Assembly: GCA_947473805.1 (NCBI GenBank)
Contig: CANJGB010000009.1
Coordinates: forward strand, 1-64,000
Reading direction: 5' to 3'
Source: Alphaproteobacteria bacterium
GTDB lineage: Bacteria; Pseudomonadota; Alphaproteobacteria; Ferrovibrionales; Ferrovibrionaceae
DNA: 64,000 nt
Below are positions 17,714 through 25,975 of the stretch, piece after piece (position 1 is the stretch's first letter; every line of letters starts with the position of its first letter). A program made the translations under genes and the position numbers. Below the pieces are notes generated by a model that saw only the letters and a list, made by a program, of their open reading frames with translations, was not told the origin of the DNA and made no database searches.

Positions 17714-18610
17714 ATGGCCCATATCGACATGCCCGACACGCAGCGCGCCAACCGGCGCTTCGTCAAGAGCGCCATGGCCGCGCCGCTGCTGACGGCGGAC
17801 CATGAGCACGAACTGGCGCAGCGGTGGCGCGAGAACGGGGACGAGGCGGCGCTGCACGAGCTGGTGTCGGCCTATATCCGCCTGGTCGTGGCGACCGCAT
17901 CGCGCTTCCGCAATTATGGACTGCCGATCGGCGATCTGGTGCAGGAAGGCAATATCGGCCTGATGCAGGCAGCGGCGCGGTTCGAACCGCAGCGCAATAT
18001 CCGCTTTGCCACCTATGCCACCTGGTGGATCCGCTCGGCGATGCAGGACTTCGTGTTGCGCAACTGGTCAATCGTCCGTACCGGCACGACGTCGGCACAC
18101 AAGTCGCTGTTCTTCAATCTGCGCCGGCTGCGCGCGCGGATCGAGCGCCATGGCGCGGCGACCGGCACCGGCGCGATGACGGATGCGGTGCGCCGGCGCA
18201 TCGCCACAGAACTGAAGGTCGAGGTCGGCGACGTCGAGCAGATGGAAAGCCGCCTGGCTTCCGACCGCTCGCTCAACACACCGATCAGCGAGGATGGCGA
18301 AACCGACTGGCAGGACCTGCTGGCGGACGAGCGTCCGTCACCCGAGGAAACCGTGCAGGCCCGCCACGACGGCGCAGCGCGGGCACGGTGGCTGCGGGAT
18401 GCGCTGGCCTATCTCAGCCCGCGCGAACGCCGCATCATCACCGAGCGGCGCCTGCGCGACGAGAGCTCGACGCTGCAATCGCTGGGCAACAACCTGGGAA
18501 TCAGCAAGGAACGCGTGCGCCAGATCGAACATCAGGCGCTGGCCAAACTTAAGCAGCGCCTGACCGCACTCGCCGGCAGCCCGGAGCAGATGGGTCTGCT
18601 GCCGGCGTAA
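17714..18610 (+). CDS. rpoH: RNA polymerase sigma factor RpoH-like (sigma-32)
   Basis: 298 residues, sigma-70 family group 3. Region 2 with GLPIGDLVQEGNIGLMQAA and the RFATYATWWIRSAMQDF promoter-melting segment is followed by the RpoH box (KSLFFNLRRLRARI), which distinguishes heat-shock sigma factors. Region 4 ends with a helix-turn-helix (LGISKERVRQIEHQAL). It directs RNA polymerase to heat-shock or related stress promoters. Alphaproteobacteria often carry two rpoH genes; whether this is rpoH1 or rpoH2 cannot be decided here. Confidence 0.93.
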   Translation: MAHIDMPDTQRANRRFVKSAMAAPLLTADHEHELAQRWRENGDEAALHELVSAYIRLVVATASRFRNYGLPIGDLVQEGNIGLMQAAARFEPQRNIRFATYATWWIRSAMQDFVLRNWSIVRTGTTSAHKSLFFNLRRLRARIERHGAATGTGAMTDAVRRRIATELKVEVGDVEQMESRLASDRSLNTPISEDGETDWQDLLADERPSPEETVQARHDGAARARWLRDALAYLSPRERRIITERRLRDESSTLQSLGNNLGISKERVRQIEHQALAKLKQRLTALAGSPEQMGLLPA

Positions 18611-18616
18611 CGCGCT

Positions 18617-20053
18617 TTATTCGACGATCTTGACCCGCTGGCCGGGGGCAATGCCCTCGCCGGGCCGCAAGCCGTTCAGGGTACGGAAGCGGTCGAGCTG
18701 GAAATCGTCGTAGGGCATCCGCCGGGCGAAGCTCTCCTCGGTATCACCCTGACGCACCGGCAGCACGCGAAGCCGCAGCGGGTGCAATTGCGCCAGCTCC
18801 TGCGCGCTCAGCCGGTGGAAGGTGTGCACGGCGCGGATCAGGTCGGGCTCGACCTGGGACGCGATGCGCGGCGGCACCACGAACATGAAGCGGTAAATGG
18901 CGTCGCCCGTGCTGATGGCGACGAGCCGGGCGACCATCTGGCCGCTGGATGCCTTGACCGCAGCACGGCCCGTCGCGGCCGGCATGCCATTGATGGTGAT
19001 GTTCTGCACGTCCTGCAGCTGGGCGTTCTGCGCCCAGACGCGGGTCAGGTAGTCGAGCGGCGCGGTGCGCGCGTAGCGCTTGTCCACGGCTGAGTCGAAC
19101 ACCATGCGTACGCCGTCGGGCCGCGTGCCGGTCAGCGCCGCCGCACCGTTCATCAGGTAGAAACCCTGCGGCGCGGTGAAGCCGATCTTCAGGTCCGGGT
19201 GGCTGAAAGTGCGGCCGCGGATGAAGCCCTGGTCGGGCGTGTCGCCATAGAGCATGCCGTCGATGCGGTCGAGATAGGCGTCGCGGCGATAGATCTGGCC
19301 GCCCTGTACCGCGCCGAGTTCGGTCATCGTGCGCTCGACCCGATCCACGGTGCGCGGATGCGTCTGTATCATGTTGAATTCCAGCTCGCCACCCGGCCGG
19401 CCCAGCATCTTCATCGTCAGCGCGGTGTCGTCGTTCAGCGTCTGCAGGAAGGCCGGCATGGCCTGGGGCGCGTAGCCGGTGCGGGCGATGGTCTTGAGGC
19501 CCAGGCCATCGGCCTCGTCCTCCTGCTCGCGGCTGCCCTTCTGCAGATACAGGGCGCCGCCCTGGGAGACGATGTCGCCCACGGCACTGGTGCCGAGCAG
19601 CAGGCTGCCGAGCACGCCGGCCAGGCCGGCGCCGATCTGCGTTGCCACCGCCTTGCTGTAGCGCTGCGCCGAGTGACGGGCGGTGACATGGCCCATTTCA
19701 TGGCCCAAGACACCGGCCAGCTCGGCCTCGTTGTTGGCGATCGCCATGATGCCGCGCGTGATGTAGACGTAGCCGCCCGGCAGCGCGAAAGCATTCACCA
19801 GCGGTGTGTTGAGCAGCGTGAAGCGCCATTCCGGCTGTGGCGTCTCGACGTTCGGCACCATCGTGTAGCCGATCTGGACCACGTACTCGTCCAGGCCCTT
19901 TTCGGTGTAGACGCCGCCGTTCTCGGCCAGGGCGTTCACATGCTCCTGGGCGCCAACCTTGCGTTCCTCGTCGGGCGACATGAACGCGGTGAACTGCGCA
20001 TGCGCCGGCACGGCGGCGGCAACAAAGCAGGCAATCAGCAGCGCGCGCTTCAC
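18617..20053 (-). CDS. Periplasmic M48-family zinc metalloprotease (BepA/YfgC-like)
   Basis: 478 residues with a signal peptide cut after PAHAQ. The zinc site HEMGH is at 118-122, with a later EQEDEAD segment (about 178-184) supplying the usual third ligand. The C-terminal ~80 residues contain a LysM-like segment (RQGDTEESFA...NGL.PGE.I.PGQ.VKI). Related proteases assist outer-membrane protein assembly or degrade misfolded envelope proteins. The start overlaps the stop of the upstream SNase-like gene by 4 bases, so they form an operon. Confidence 0.9.
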   Translation of the reverse strand: MKRALLIACFVAAAVPAHAQFTAFMSPDEERKVGAQEHVNALAENGGVYTEKGLDEYVVQIGYTMVPNVETPQPEWRFTLLNTPLVNAFALPGGYVYITRGIMAIANNEAELAGVLGHEMGHVTARHSAQRYSKAVATQIGAGLAGVLGSLLLGTSAVGDIVSQGGALYLQKGSREQEDEADGLGLKTIARTGYAPQAMPAFLQTLNDDTALTMKMLGRPGGELEFNMIQTHPRTVDRVERTMTELGAVQGGQIYRRDAYLDRIDGMLYGDTPDQGFIRGRTFSHPDLKIGFTAPQGFYLMNGAAALTGTRPDGVRMVFDSAVDKRYARTAPLDYLTRVWAQNAQLQDVQNITINGMPAATGRAAVKASSGQMVARLVAISTGDAIYRFMFVVPPRIASQVEPDLIRAVHTFHRLSAQELAQLHPLRLRVLPVRQGDTEESFARRMPYDDFQLDRFRTLNGLRPGEGIAPGQRVKIVE

Positions 20054-20844
20054 GGCAATACCTCGATCTGTTCGGGATGGGTCGCTTCGATCATCGGTCC
20101 GTTAACCTGTTTCAGCCAGCCCCTGACGCGGATACGGCGCCCGGCGAGGCTTTCGGGCGCGAGACCGGCCGTGCGAAACGCCGCACGGTTCCGGTCGGGA
20201 ATGCTAACGGTGAAATCCTCGCGCCAGTTCGTGCCAAAATTAAGGTAGGTGCGGCCCTGGGCGCCACCGGTGGCGGCAACCACGCCCTCGACGAGCTGGA
20301 ACGTGTCGGTCGCGCGCGCCAGTTCGGCCACATCCTTCACCGCATCGCGCACGCGGTAGAACGGATCGGCCCAGATGCCGCGGCGGGCCGTGCGCGCCGC
20401 CTCCTCGGCCGCATGCAGTTGCGGCGCCAGTGCCCGGTTGTCGGGGAAGGTGTAGACCCTGGCCAGGCCGCGCCGCAGCATCTCGCCCTGCACCCACCGC
20501 GCATCGTCGCCGTCGATGAAAAGATGGGCGAGGACGCAGCCGTGCCGATCGGCGGCCTCGCCCCCGTGGCGCAACACCAGGCGGCGTTGCAGCGCAATCT
20601 GCTGCAAGGCGCGCTTCGACTCCTCGGCCAGGGGCCAGGCGGGGAAATTGGTGCGGCCGAGGGGGAGCTTTGGCGCCTGGATGCCGACAAGGCGCACCTC
20701 GCGTTTGTCGTCGAGACGCAGCGTGTCGCCGTCGATCACCTCGACCACGGTGCCGCTGCCGCCATCGCGCAGGCCTTTGACTTCGGCCGCACAGACGGGG
20801 GTCGCGAACAGGAGAAGCAGGACGCAGAACAGCCGGGCGCGCAT
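20050..20844 (-). CDS. Thermonuclease-fold (SNase-like) exported protein, catalytic residues altered
   Basis: 264 residues with a signal peptide (cut near CAAE), so periplasmic. An SNase domain (about 28-150) is recognisable from VVEVIDGDTLRL and VRLVGI. Compared with staphylococcal nuclease, the Asp and Arg at the first positions are present, but the DTPE segment reads QAPK and the YGR segment with the catalytic Arg reads HGC. Cleavage activity is therefore doubtful. A second beta-rich domain follows (about 175-264). It is translationally coupled to the M48 protease, suggesting an envelope role. Confidence 0.75.
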   Translation of the reverse strand: MRARLFCVLLLLFATPVCAAEVKGLRDGGSGTVVEVIDGDTLRLDDKREVRLVGIQAPKLPLGRTNFPAWPLAEESKRALQQIALQRRLVLRHGGEAADRHGCVLAHLFIDGDDARWVQGEMLRRGLARVYTFPDNRALAPQLHAAEEAARTARRGIWADPFYRVRDAVKDVAELARATDTFQLVEGVVAATGGAQGRTYLNFGTNWREDFTVSIPDRNRAAFRTAGLAPESLAGRRIRVRGWLKQVNGPMIEATHPEQIEVLP

Positions 20845-20863
20845 GGCCGGCAGATTAACACGG

Positions 20864-22822
20864 TCAGTTCGGTTTCGGCTCGCCCGCCATCAGCTTGGTG
20901 CAGTCGCTGTCGCGTTCCAGGCCCGGCTCGATAAAGGCCAGGATCGAGGCCAGCGGGGTGAGCAGAACACCTAGCGCCACGGCCCCCGCCGCACGGGCGG
21001 CCAGCGGCCCCGGCGAGATGCCGATGCTGGGCTTGCCGAAATGGCCCTTGATGGTGATCGGCGTGCGGATGGCGAAGATGCTGGGGTCCTTGGGGTGGGC
21101 CAGCAGTTTCAGGTCCAGCGCCTCGTGGCCCAGATCGATCTTGCCGTCGGCGGTCAGCGTGCTGTCGGTGGTGTCGACGACAAGGACGCGGGGATTGAGC
21201 ACGCCGCTCTGCACGGCGAAATCGACCACGGCGCAGCGGATGGCGACCTTCTTGTCACCAGCCAGCGCAAAGCCGGCAGCCTCGGCAATGTCGAGGCCGG
21301 CGAGTTCGATGCCGAGGTTGGACAATTGCCCGTCACCCATGACGACGCGGATGTCGCCATCGGAACTGGCCAGCGACTTGGCGATGGTGTCGCCCGTGCC
21401 ATTGAGGCGTATGCGACCGTCGATGCGGCCATTGCCGCGGTCCTTCAGTCCCGCCTCGTCGAGGAAGCGTTCGAGGCGGAAGCGGCGCAGACCGATGTCG
21501 TAGCGGGTCTGGACCTGGGCGTTGCGGGCGTCGATGTCGATATTGGCGATGACATCGCCCTGGGCGATGGAGACCTTGAGCGGCTTGAAGCGCAGCACGC
21601 CGTCCTTCATGTCGAGGTCGAGATCGACCTTCTCCAGCGGCGTGTTCGGGGCCAGCACCTTGTCGGCGCGGTACTTTAACTGGGCATCAACGTCGCGCAC
21701 CTGCTTGATGTTCAGCGGGGCGTCAGGAAGCACGCGCACGAAGTCCTCGCCCGGCAGCGGCTTGCGCGGGACGGCCTTGACCTCGTTTCCCTGCGCCTGG
21801 ACCTTGATGCCGATCAGCGGGCCAACGTCGCGATAGTCGAGGCTGCGCGATACGAGATCGGCCTTGATGAACAGGCGCGGACGGCCGGGATCGATTTCCA
21901 CCCGGCCGCCGAGATCGCTCTTGCCGACCAGGCCGGCCAGGCGCTCGATCGTCCAGACGCCCTCGCTGCGCAGCAGATGCCCCTTGAGGTCGTAGGGCGG
22001 GGTTTCGGGCAGCGGCACGCCGGTCATCTTGGTCAGGCGGCCGAGATTGTCGCCCTTGAGGGCGACATCCAGCTTCACGCCTTCGAACGTCACGGGATCG
22101 TCCAGCGTGCCGGCGAAGCGGGCGCTGGTCGACGTAGCGTCGATGTCGAGGCGCAAGGGATAGGGTTCATTGTCGGCGCGCAATTGCAGCAGCGAGCCGG
22201 CGACGAGCTTGAGCTTGAACGGTTCGCCCTGCAGGCGGCCCTGGCCGCTGATCGACACGTCCTGGCGGCCCTGGCCGCCGGTGCCGGTGACCGAGGCGAT
22301 ATCGCCGTCGATATCGAGGCCGGCCTTCGCGTCACGATAGACCAGCTTGCCGCTTTCAATCGCGAGCATGCCGATCAGAGGAAATTCGGTGCGGTCCTCG
22401 GGCAGGACGACATCCTTTGCCGCCTTGGCGCCGAGACTCCAGTTCGCCTCGCCATTGGCACGGCGCTCGAGCACCAGCTTCGGCTTTACCAGGCGGACCT
22501 CGGGCAGGACCAGCCGGCCGCGCAGCAATTGCCAAGCGTCGACCACAACCTCGATGCGCTCGGCGGACGCCATTTCGGCATCCCTGCTCCACTCGGCATT
22601 AGCCAGGTGGAAGTCCTGCAAGATCAGGCGGGGTTTACCCGACCAGCGGATGCTCAGGTCGCCCTCGACGGCGGTCTTGCGGCCGGCCTTGTCGGACGCA
22701 TAGCGACCCGCCGGGTGCTTCACCCAGTTGATGTCGTAGACGAGAAAATAATAGCCCGCCCCCGCCACCGCGGCGACGAACGCGGCGGTGGCGCCCAGCG
22801 CCCACTTCCAGCCCCGGCGCAT
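20864..22822 (-). CDS. AsmA family protein
   Basis: 652 residues. One N-terminal transmembrane helix (about 8-29) is followed by a large beta-rich periplasmic domain. The AsmA N-terminal pattern RYASDKAGRKTAVEGDLSIRWSGKPRLILQDF and the C-terminal segment GIELAGLDIAEAAGFALAGDKKVAIRC are characteristic. AsmA-like proteins are proposed to move phospholipids between membranes. It lies 6 bases after the small membrane-protein gene at 22829-22960 and probably shares its transcript. Confidence 0.92.
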   Translation of the reverse strand: MRRGWKWALGATAAFVAAVAGAGYYFLVYDINWVKHPAGRYASDKAGRKTAVEGDLSIRWSGKPRLILQDFHLANAEWSRDAEMASAERIEVVVDAWQLLRGRLVLPEVRLVKPKLVLERRANGEANWSLGAKAAKDVVLPEDRTEFPLIGMLAIESGKLVYRDAKAGLDIDGDIASVTGTGGQGRQDVSISGQGRLQGEPFKLKLVAGSLLQLRADNEPYPLRLDIDATSTSARFAGTLDDPVTFEGVKLDVALKGDNLGRLTKMTGVPLPETPPYDLKGHLLRSEGVWTIERLAGLVGKSDLGGRVEIDPGRPRLFIKADLVSRSLDYRDVGPLIGIKVQAQGNEVKAVPRKPLPGEDFVRVLPDAPLNIKQVRDVDAQLKYRADKVLAPNTPLEKVDLDLDMKDGVLRFKPLKVSIAQGDVIANIDIDARNAQVQTRYDIGLRRFRLERFLDEAGLKDRGNGRIDGRIRLNGTGDTIAKSLASSDGDIRVVMGDGQLSNLGIELAGLDIAEAAGFALAGDKKVAIRCAVVDFAVQSGVLNPRVLVVDTTDSTLTADGKIDLGHEALDLKLLAHPKDPSIFAIRTPITIKGHFGKPSIGISPGPLAARAAGAVALGVLLTPLASILAFIEPGLERDSDCTKLMAGEPKPN

Positions 22823-22828
22823 CGGCCG

Positions 22829-22960
22829 TTACGAGAAGGCGTAGGTGGCGACGAACGCGATAACGACACCGGCCAGCGACAGGGCCAGCACATAACGCAT
22901 GACCCCCAGCTTGATGCCGCTGCGCGCGTCGGTCGGCGTGATCTCGGTGTGTTCTTCCAT
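22829..22960 (-). CDS. Small single-span membrane protein, 43 aa
   Basis: A short gene reading MEEHTEITPTDARSGIK then a hydrophobic helix (VLALSLAGVVIAFVATYAF). It starts at ATG 22960, with GGAGCC about 8 bases upstream, and stops 6 bases before the AsmA gene. The polar N-terminus with an ARSG-type motif and a single C-terminal helix suggest a membrane-anchored small protein. I recall similar short proteins in alphaproteobacteria but no function. Supported by start context, tight spacing and composition. Confidence 0.6.
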   Translation of the reverse strand: MEEHTEITPTDARSGIKLGVMRYVLALSLAGVVIAFVATYAFS

Positions 22961-23081
22961 AACAGGCTCCTCCGGCATAACAAACGGGCGGGGGACCAAA
23001 TGGTTCATGCCGTTTCCGGTGGTGAAGGGTGGACAAATTCCGTCGTTTCCCTAGAGTGCGCGGATAGCGAGGGGATTGCAC

Positions 23082-23606
23082 ATGCGGAACCTGTTGTTGG
23101 GTCTGACCGGCGGCCTGCTGATCGCGGGCGCCACCTTGTCGGCGGCGCCGGCGAGCGCGCAGCAGGCGGGTGACCCTGCCTTCATCGCGGTTTCCGCCGG
23201 TTATTTCGATGCCAACAAGCGCAAGAACAGCGCCTTCGAAGGCCGCCTGGAATGGCGTGGCGGCGAGGAACACAAGCTGTGGATTTTCAAGCCGTTCGCC
23301 GGCGTGATGGGGACCTCCGATGGCGGCGCCTATGGCTTCGGCGGCGTGCTGATCGACATCTATTTCGGCAACCGCCTGGTGCTGACCCCCAGCTTTGCTC
23401 CGGGCGCCTATGCCAAAGGCAGCGGCAAGGACCTGGGCAGCGTGCTGGAATTCCGCTCGGGCCTGGAACTGTCGTACCGGTTCGATGACCGCTCGCGCCT
23501 CGGCATTGGCATCAGCCACATGTCGAACGCCAGCCTGGGCAACAAGAACCCAGGCGAAGAGACCGTCTTCGTCACCTACGCGATTCCGGTCGGCGACCTG
23601 TTCTGA
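23082..23606 (+). CDS. Acyloxyacyl hydrolase / lipid A 3-O-deacylase (PagL-like)
   Basis: 174 residues with a signal peptide cut near ASAQQ, then alternating beta-strands of an 8-stranded outer-membrane barrel. The motif GIGISHMSNASLGNKNPGEE places His146 and Ser148 at the PagL catalytic positions, with Glu160 as a candidate third residue. Characterised PagL proteins remove the 3-O-linked acyl chain of lipid A. ATG 23082 is preferred to the TTG two codons upstream. It is divergent from the AsmA operon, another envelope gene set. Confidence 0.85.
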   Translation: MRNLLLGLTGGLLIAGATLSAAPASAQQAGDPAFIAVSAGYFDANKRKNSAFEGRLEWRGGEEHKLWIFKPFAGVMGTSDGGAYGFGGVLIDIYFGNRLVLTPSFAPGAYAKGSGKDLGSVLEFRSGLELSYRFDDRSRLGIGISHMSNASLGNKNPGEETVFVTYAIPVGDLF

Positions 23607-23663
23607 GCCCAGGTTGACGCCCCGGCGTCGCCTTCCTAGAACTGACCCGCCGCAACCGGCTGC

Positions 23664-23740
<77 letters not shown>

Positions 23741-23885
23741 TCCTGCTTCGCGCGTTGCGCTTCGCAGGATTGGCACGCCGACATTCGCGAAGAAGCGCTT
23801 TTGGTAAAAAGTTTCCGCGGGGCGGGAACCCAAAAGCCGCATCCCCGTTAGTCATGCCGTTGGGGGCCTCACTTCGGAGGCAGGC

Positions 23886-24059
23886 ATGCGTGATCTGTTC
23901 TTGGCCCTGGTCGTTGCGACAACTTTGGCCGCAGGCGGAAACACCGATCACAAGGTCGCGGTGGCCAACCTGCCGCCGGCCACACAGAACATTACGGCCG
24001 TCGCGGCGGCGCCCAGGCCAGGCGAAAAACTGACGGAAACGCAGCGAATCGTCCGGTAG
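23886..24059 (+). CDS. Small exported protein, 57 aa
   Basis: ATG 23886 is preceded by GGAGG (23876-23880) with a 5-base spacer, a strong start signal. The product begins MRDLFLALVVATTLAAGG, a short signal peptide, followed by a polar stretch ending TETQRIVR. No family recognised. It lies between the tRNA and the peroxiredoxin gene. Confidence 0.5.
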   Translation: MRDLFLALVVATTLAAGGNTDHKVAVANLPPATQNITAVAAAPRPGEKLTETQRIVR

Positions 24060-24081
24060 ACGTCTCCGTTCGACTATTTAC

Positions 24082-24094
24082 TGGAATTATTCCA
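24082..24094. promoter_or_regulatory. Perfect 13-bp palindrome, candidate Fur-family operator
   Basis: TGGAATTATTCCA is an odd-centred perfect palindrome 8 bases upstream of the -35 element of the peroxiredoxin promoter. Its form is similar to the operators of Fur-family regulators in alphaproteobacteria (Irr-type boxes contain GAATTATTC-like cores). Which regulator binds is inference. Confidence 0.5.
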
Positions 24095-24101
24095 AACTAC
24101 C

Positions 24102-24130
24102 TTGCCAAGGGGCCAGAGGGCCTCTATATT
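24102..24130 (+). promoter_or_regulatory. Sigma-70-type promoter of the peroxiredoxin gene
   Basis: TTGCCA (24102-24107), a 17-base spacer, and TATATT (24125-24130), 37 bases upstream of the start codon. Confidence 0.65.
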
Positions 24131-24166
24131 CCGGCTATCTGCAATTAATTCTCAATTGGAGTGCTC

Positions 24167-24730
24167 ATGGCCCAGACGAAACCCGCCGCGGAAGGCAGCC
24201 GCGTCCCCAACGTCATCTTCAAGACCCGCGTCCGCGACGAGAGCGTCGGCGGCCCGAACCCGTTCCGCTGGCAGGACCTGAGCACCGAAGAGCTGTTCAA
24301 GGGCAAGAAGATCGTCCTGTTCTCGCTACCTGGCGCGTTCACGCCGACCTGCTCGTCGACCCACCTGCCCGGCTACGAGGCCGGGTTCGCCGAATTCCAG
24401 GAGCTGGGCGTCGACAAGGTCGTCTGTCTGAGCGTGAACGACGCCTTCGTCATGTTCCAGTGGGGCAAGTCGCAGGGCGTGAAGAACGTGTTTCTGCTGC
24501 CGGACGGCTCGGCCGACTTCACCCGCGGCATGGGCATGCTGGTGAAGAAGGATAATCTCGGCTTCGGCGAGCGTTCGTGGCGCTACTCGATGTACGTCGA
24601 TGACGGCGTGATCAAGAAGCTGTTCATCGAGCCGGGCTTCGCGCACGACTGCCCGACCGACCCGTTCGAGGTTTCGGATGCCGAGACCATGCTGAAGTAC
24701 CTGCGCGAGCACAACAAGAAGGCGGCCTGA
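24167..24730 (+). CDS. Peroxiredoxin (Prx5-type)
   Basis: 187 residues. The peroxidatic cysteine lies in [10 protein letters not shown], the typical context of Prx5/AhpE-like thiol peroxidases, and the helix preceding it ([14 protein letters not shown]) is conserved. It reduces hydrogen peroxide or organic peroxides using glutathione or glutaredoxin in family members. A second Cys (FAHDCPTD) is a candidate resolving residue. ATG 24167 follows TTGGAG. A clear promoter and a palindromic operator lie upstream, so regulated expression is likely. Confidence 0.93.
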   Translation: MAQTKPAAEGSRVPNVIFKTRVRDESVGGPNPFRWQDLSTEELFKGKKIVLFSLPGAFTPTCSSTHLPGYEAGFAEFQELGVDKVVCLSVNDAFVMFQWGKSQGVKNVFLLPDGSADFTRGMGMLVKKDNLGFGERSWRYSMYVDDGVIKKLFIEPGFAHDCPTDPFEVSDAETMLKYLREHNKKAA

Positions 24731-24731
24731 G

Positions 24732-25508
24732 TCAGGCCGGCACCGTCGCCCTGGCCAGCATGTAAAAAGCGACCAGGGCGACGACTGCCGCGAAGATGCG
24801 GCTGAGCAGCGCGCGACGGGTGGCGAGCCGGCCGGCCAGAAAAATGTCGGCACCACCCCCCACCATGCCGCCGGCAACAAACCGCGCCGCCACGCCCCAG
24901 TCGACGAAACCCGACATCGCATAGTTCACCGCCGTGACCGAACCGAACACCGCCACGGAAAACAGCGACGATCCCACGGCATTGAGCATGGACATGCCCG
25001 AGCCCAGGATGATGCCGGGCACGATCAGAAATCCGCCGCCGATGCCGAAAAATCCGGACAGCAGCCCGGTCGCCAGGCCGATTGCCACCAGCCGGAGCGC
25101 AATCGGACGGGTAAGGCGAACCTCTGCACTGCCCTCTGAGCGGCGAGGCAGTGCCATCGACACCGCGACCGCCAGCATCACCAAGGCAAAGAGGACGAGC
25201 AGGGTCCGCCCGTCCACCAGCTTGCCGAGGGTTGAACCGATCCAGGCGCCGGCAATGCCGGCTCCTGCAAACGTCACCGCGCAGGGCCATTTGACGTTGC
25301 CGGCGCGGGCGTGGCCCACGAGGTTGAATGCCGCATTCAGCGCCACGGCGACCGAACTGGTGCCGATCGCCACATGGGCATCGCGAATGCCGACCACGTA
25401 GAGCAGCAGGGGCACGGCGAGGACCGAACCGCCGCCGCCCAGCAGACCCAGCAAGAAGCCGACGAGGCCACCCGATGCGATGGCGGCAGCCGACTCGAAA
25501 GTCAGCAT
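24732..25508 (-). CDS. Sulfite exporter TauE/SafE family permease
   Basis: 258 residues with about eight transmembrane helices. The glycine-rich SGGLVGFLLGLLGGGGSVLAVPLLLY segment near the N-terminus and its repeat GLLSGFFGIGGGFLIVPG define the TauE/SafE fold. It is probably a sulfite or sulfur-compound exporter, because it lies downstream of a BigR-like sulfide sensor (45-base gap, same strand) and divergent from a persulfide dioxygenase. This is the layout of bacterial sulfide-detoxification loci. Confidence 0.9.
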   Translation of the reverse strand: MLTFESAAAIASGGLVGFLLGLLGGGGSVLAVPLLLYVVGIRDAHVAIGTSSVAVALNAAFNLVGHARAGNVKWPCAVTFAGAGIAGAWIGSTLGKLVDGRTLLVLFALVMLAVAVSMALPRRSEGSAEVRLTRPIALRLVAIGLATGLLSGFFGIGGGFLIVPGIILGSGMSMLNAVGSSLFSVAVFGSVTAVNYAMSGFVDWGVAARFVAGGMVGGGADIFLAGRLATRRALLSRIFAAVVALVAFYMLARATVPA

Positions 25509-25553
25509 CCGCGGACCATCAGGTCAAGGAGCCGCACCGGGAGACGAGCGTCA

Positions 25554-25898
25554 TCACCGACTTCCTTTCCTGCGCACCCGTGCCCCGCCCCTGGGAGCGC
25601 AGAAAAGATTTGCGAGAACTTCGAGTACCTGCGGCACCCCGTGTCCCGACAACGAGTACCAGATCGTCTGGCCGTCGCGACGGGTGGCAACCAGCCCGTC
25701 TTCACGCAATAGGGCGAGGTGCTGCGACAAGGCCGACTGCGACAACCCGACAGTCGCGACCAACTGGCCGACCGACCGTTCGCCGCCCACGAGCTGGCAA
25801 AGAACGAGAAGGCGGTTTTCATTGGCTAGCGCCTTGAGCAGACGGACGGCATCAGCGGCATTCCGCTGCAGTTCGGCAGGATCGATGGCCAGTTCCAT
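25554..25898 (-). CDS. bigR: ArsR-family repressor, BigR/SqrR-like sulfide sensor
   Basis: 114 residues, winged helix-turn-helix (recognition helix around SQSALSQHLALLREDGLV). Cys34 (VLCQLVGGE) and Cys100 (NLFCAPR) correspond in position to the two cysteines that BigR/SqrR repressors join by a disulfide or polysulfide bridge when sulfide species are present. ATG 25898 is chosen. It is divergent from the persulfide dioxygenase gene, with a palindrome between them, so it probably controls both directions. Confidence 0.85.
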   Translation of the reverse strand: MELAIDPAELQRNAADAVRLLKALANENRLLVLCQLVGGERSVGQLVATVGLSQSALSQHLALLREDGLVATRRDGQTIWYSLSGHGVPQVLEVLANLFCAPRGGARVRRKGSR

Positions 25899-25917
25899 GA
25901 AGCTCACTCTTGCAAGT

Positions 25918-25952
25918 TGACATTACTTTAGAGTTATCTAATATATATGTCA
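25918..25952. promoter_or_regulatory. Candidate BigR operator in the divergent promoter
   Basis: The AT-rich core TTAGAGTTATCTAA (25928-25941) is a palindrome with 5-base arms. It is enclosed by TGACAT (25918) and ATGTCA (25947), nearly symmetric around the same centre. The position between bigR and the dioxygenase gene and the AT-rich composition fit a BigR-type site. Confidence 0.6.
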
Positions 25953-25975
25953 ATCCCCCGCCGAGGAGACAAGCC

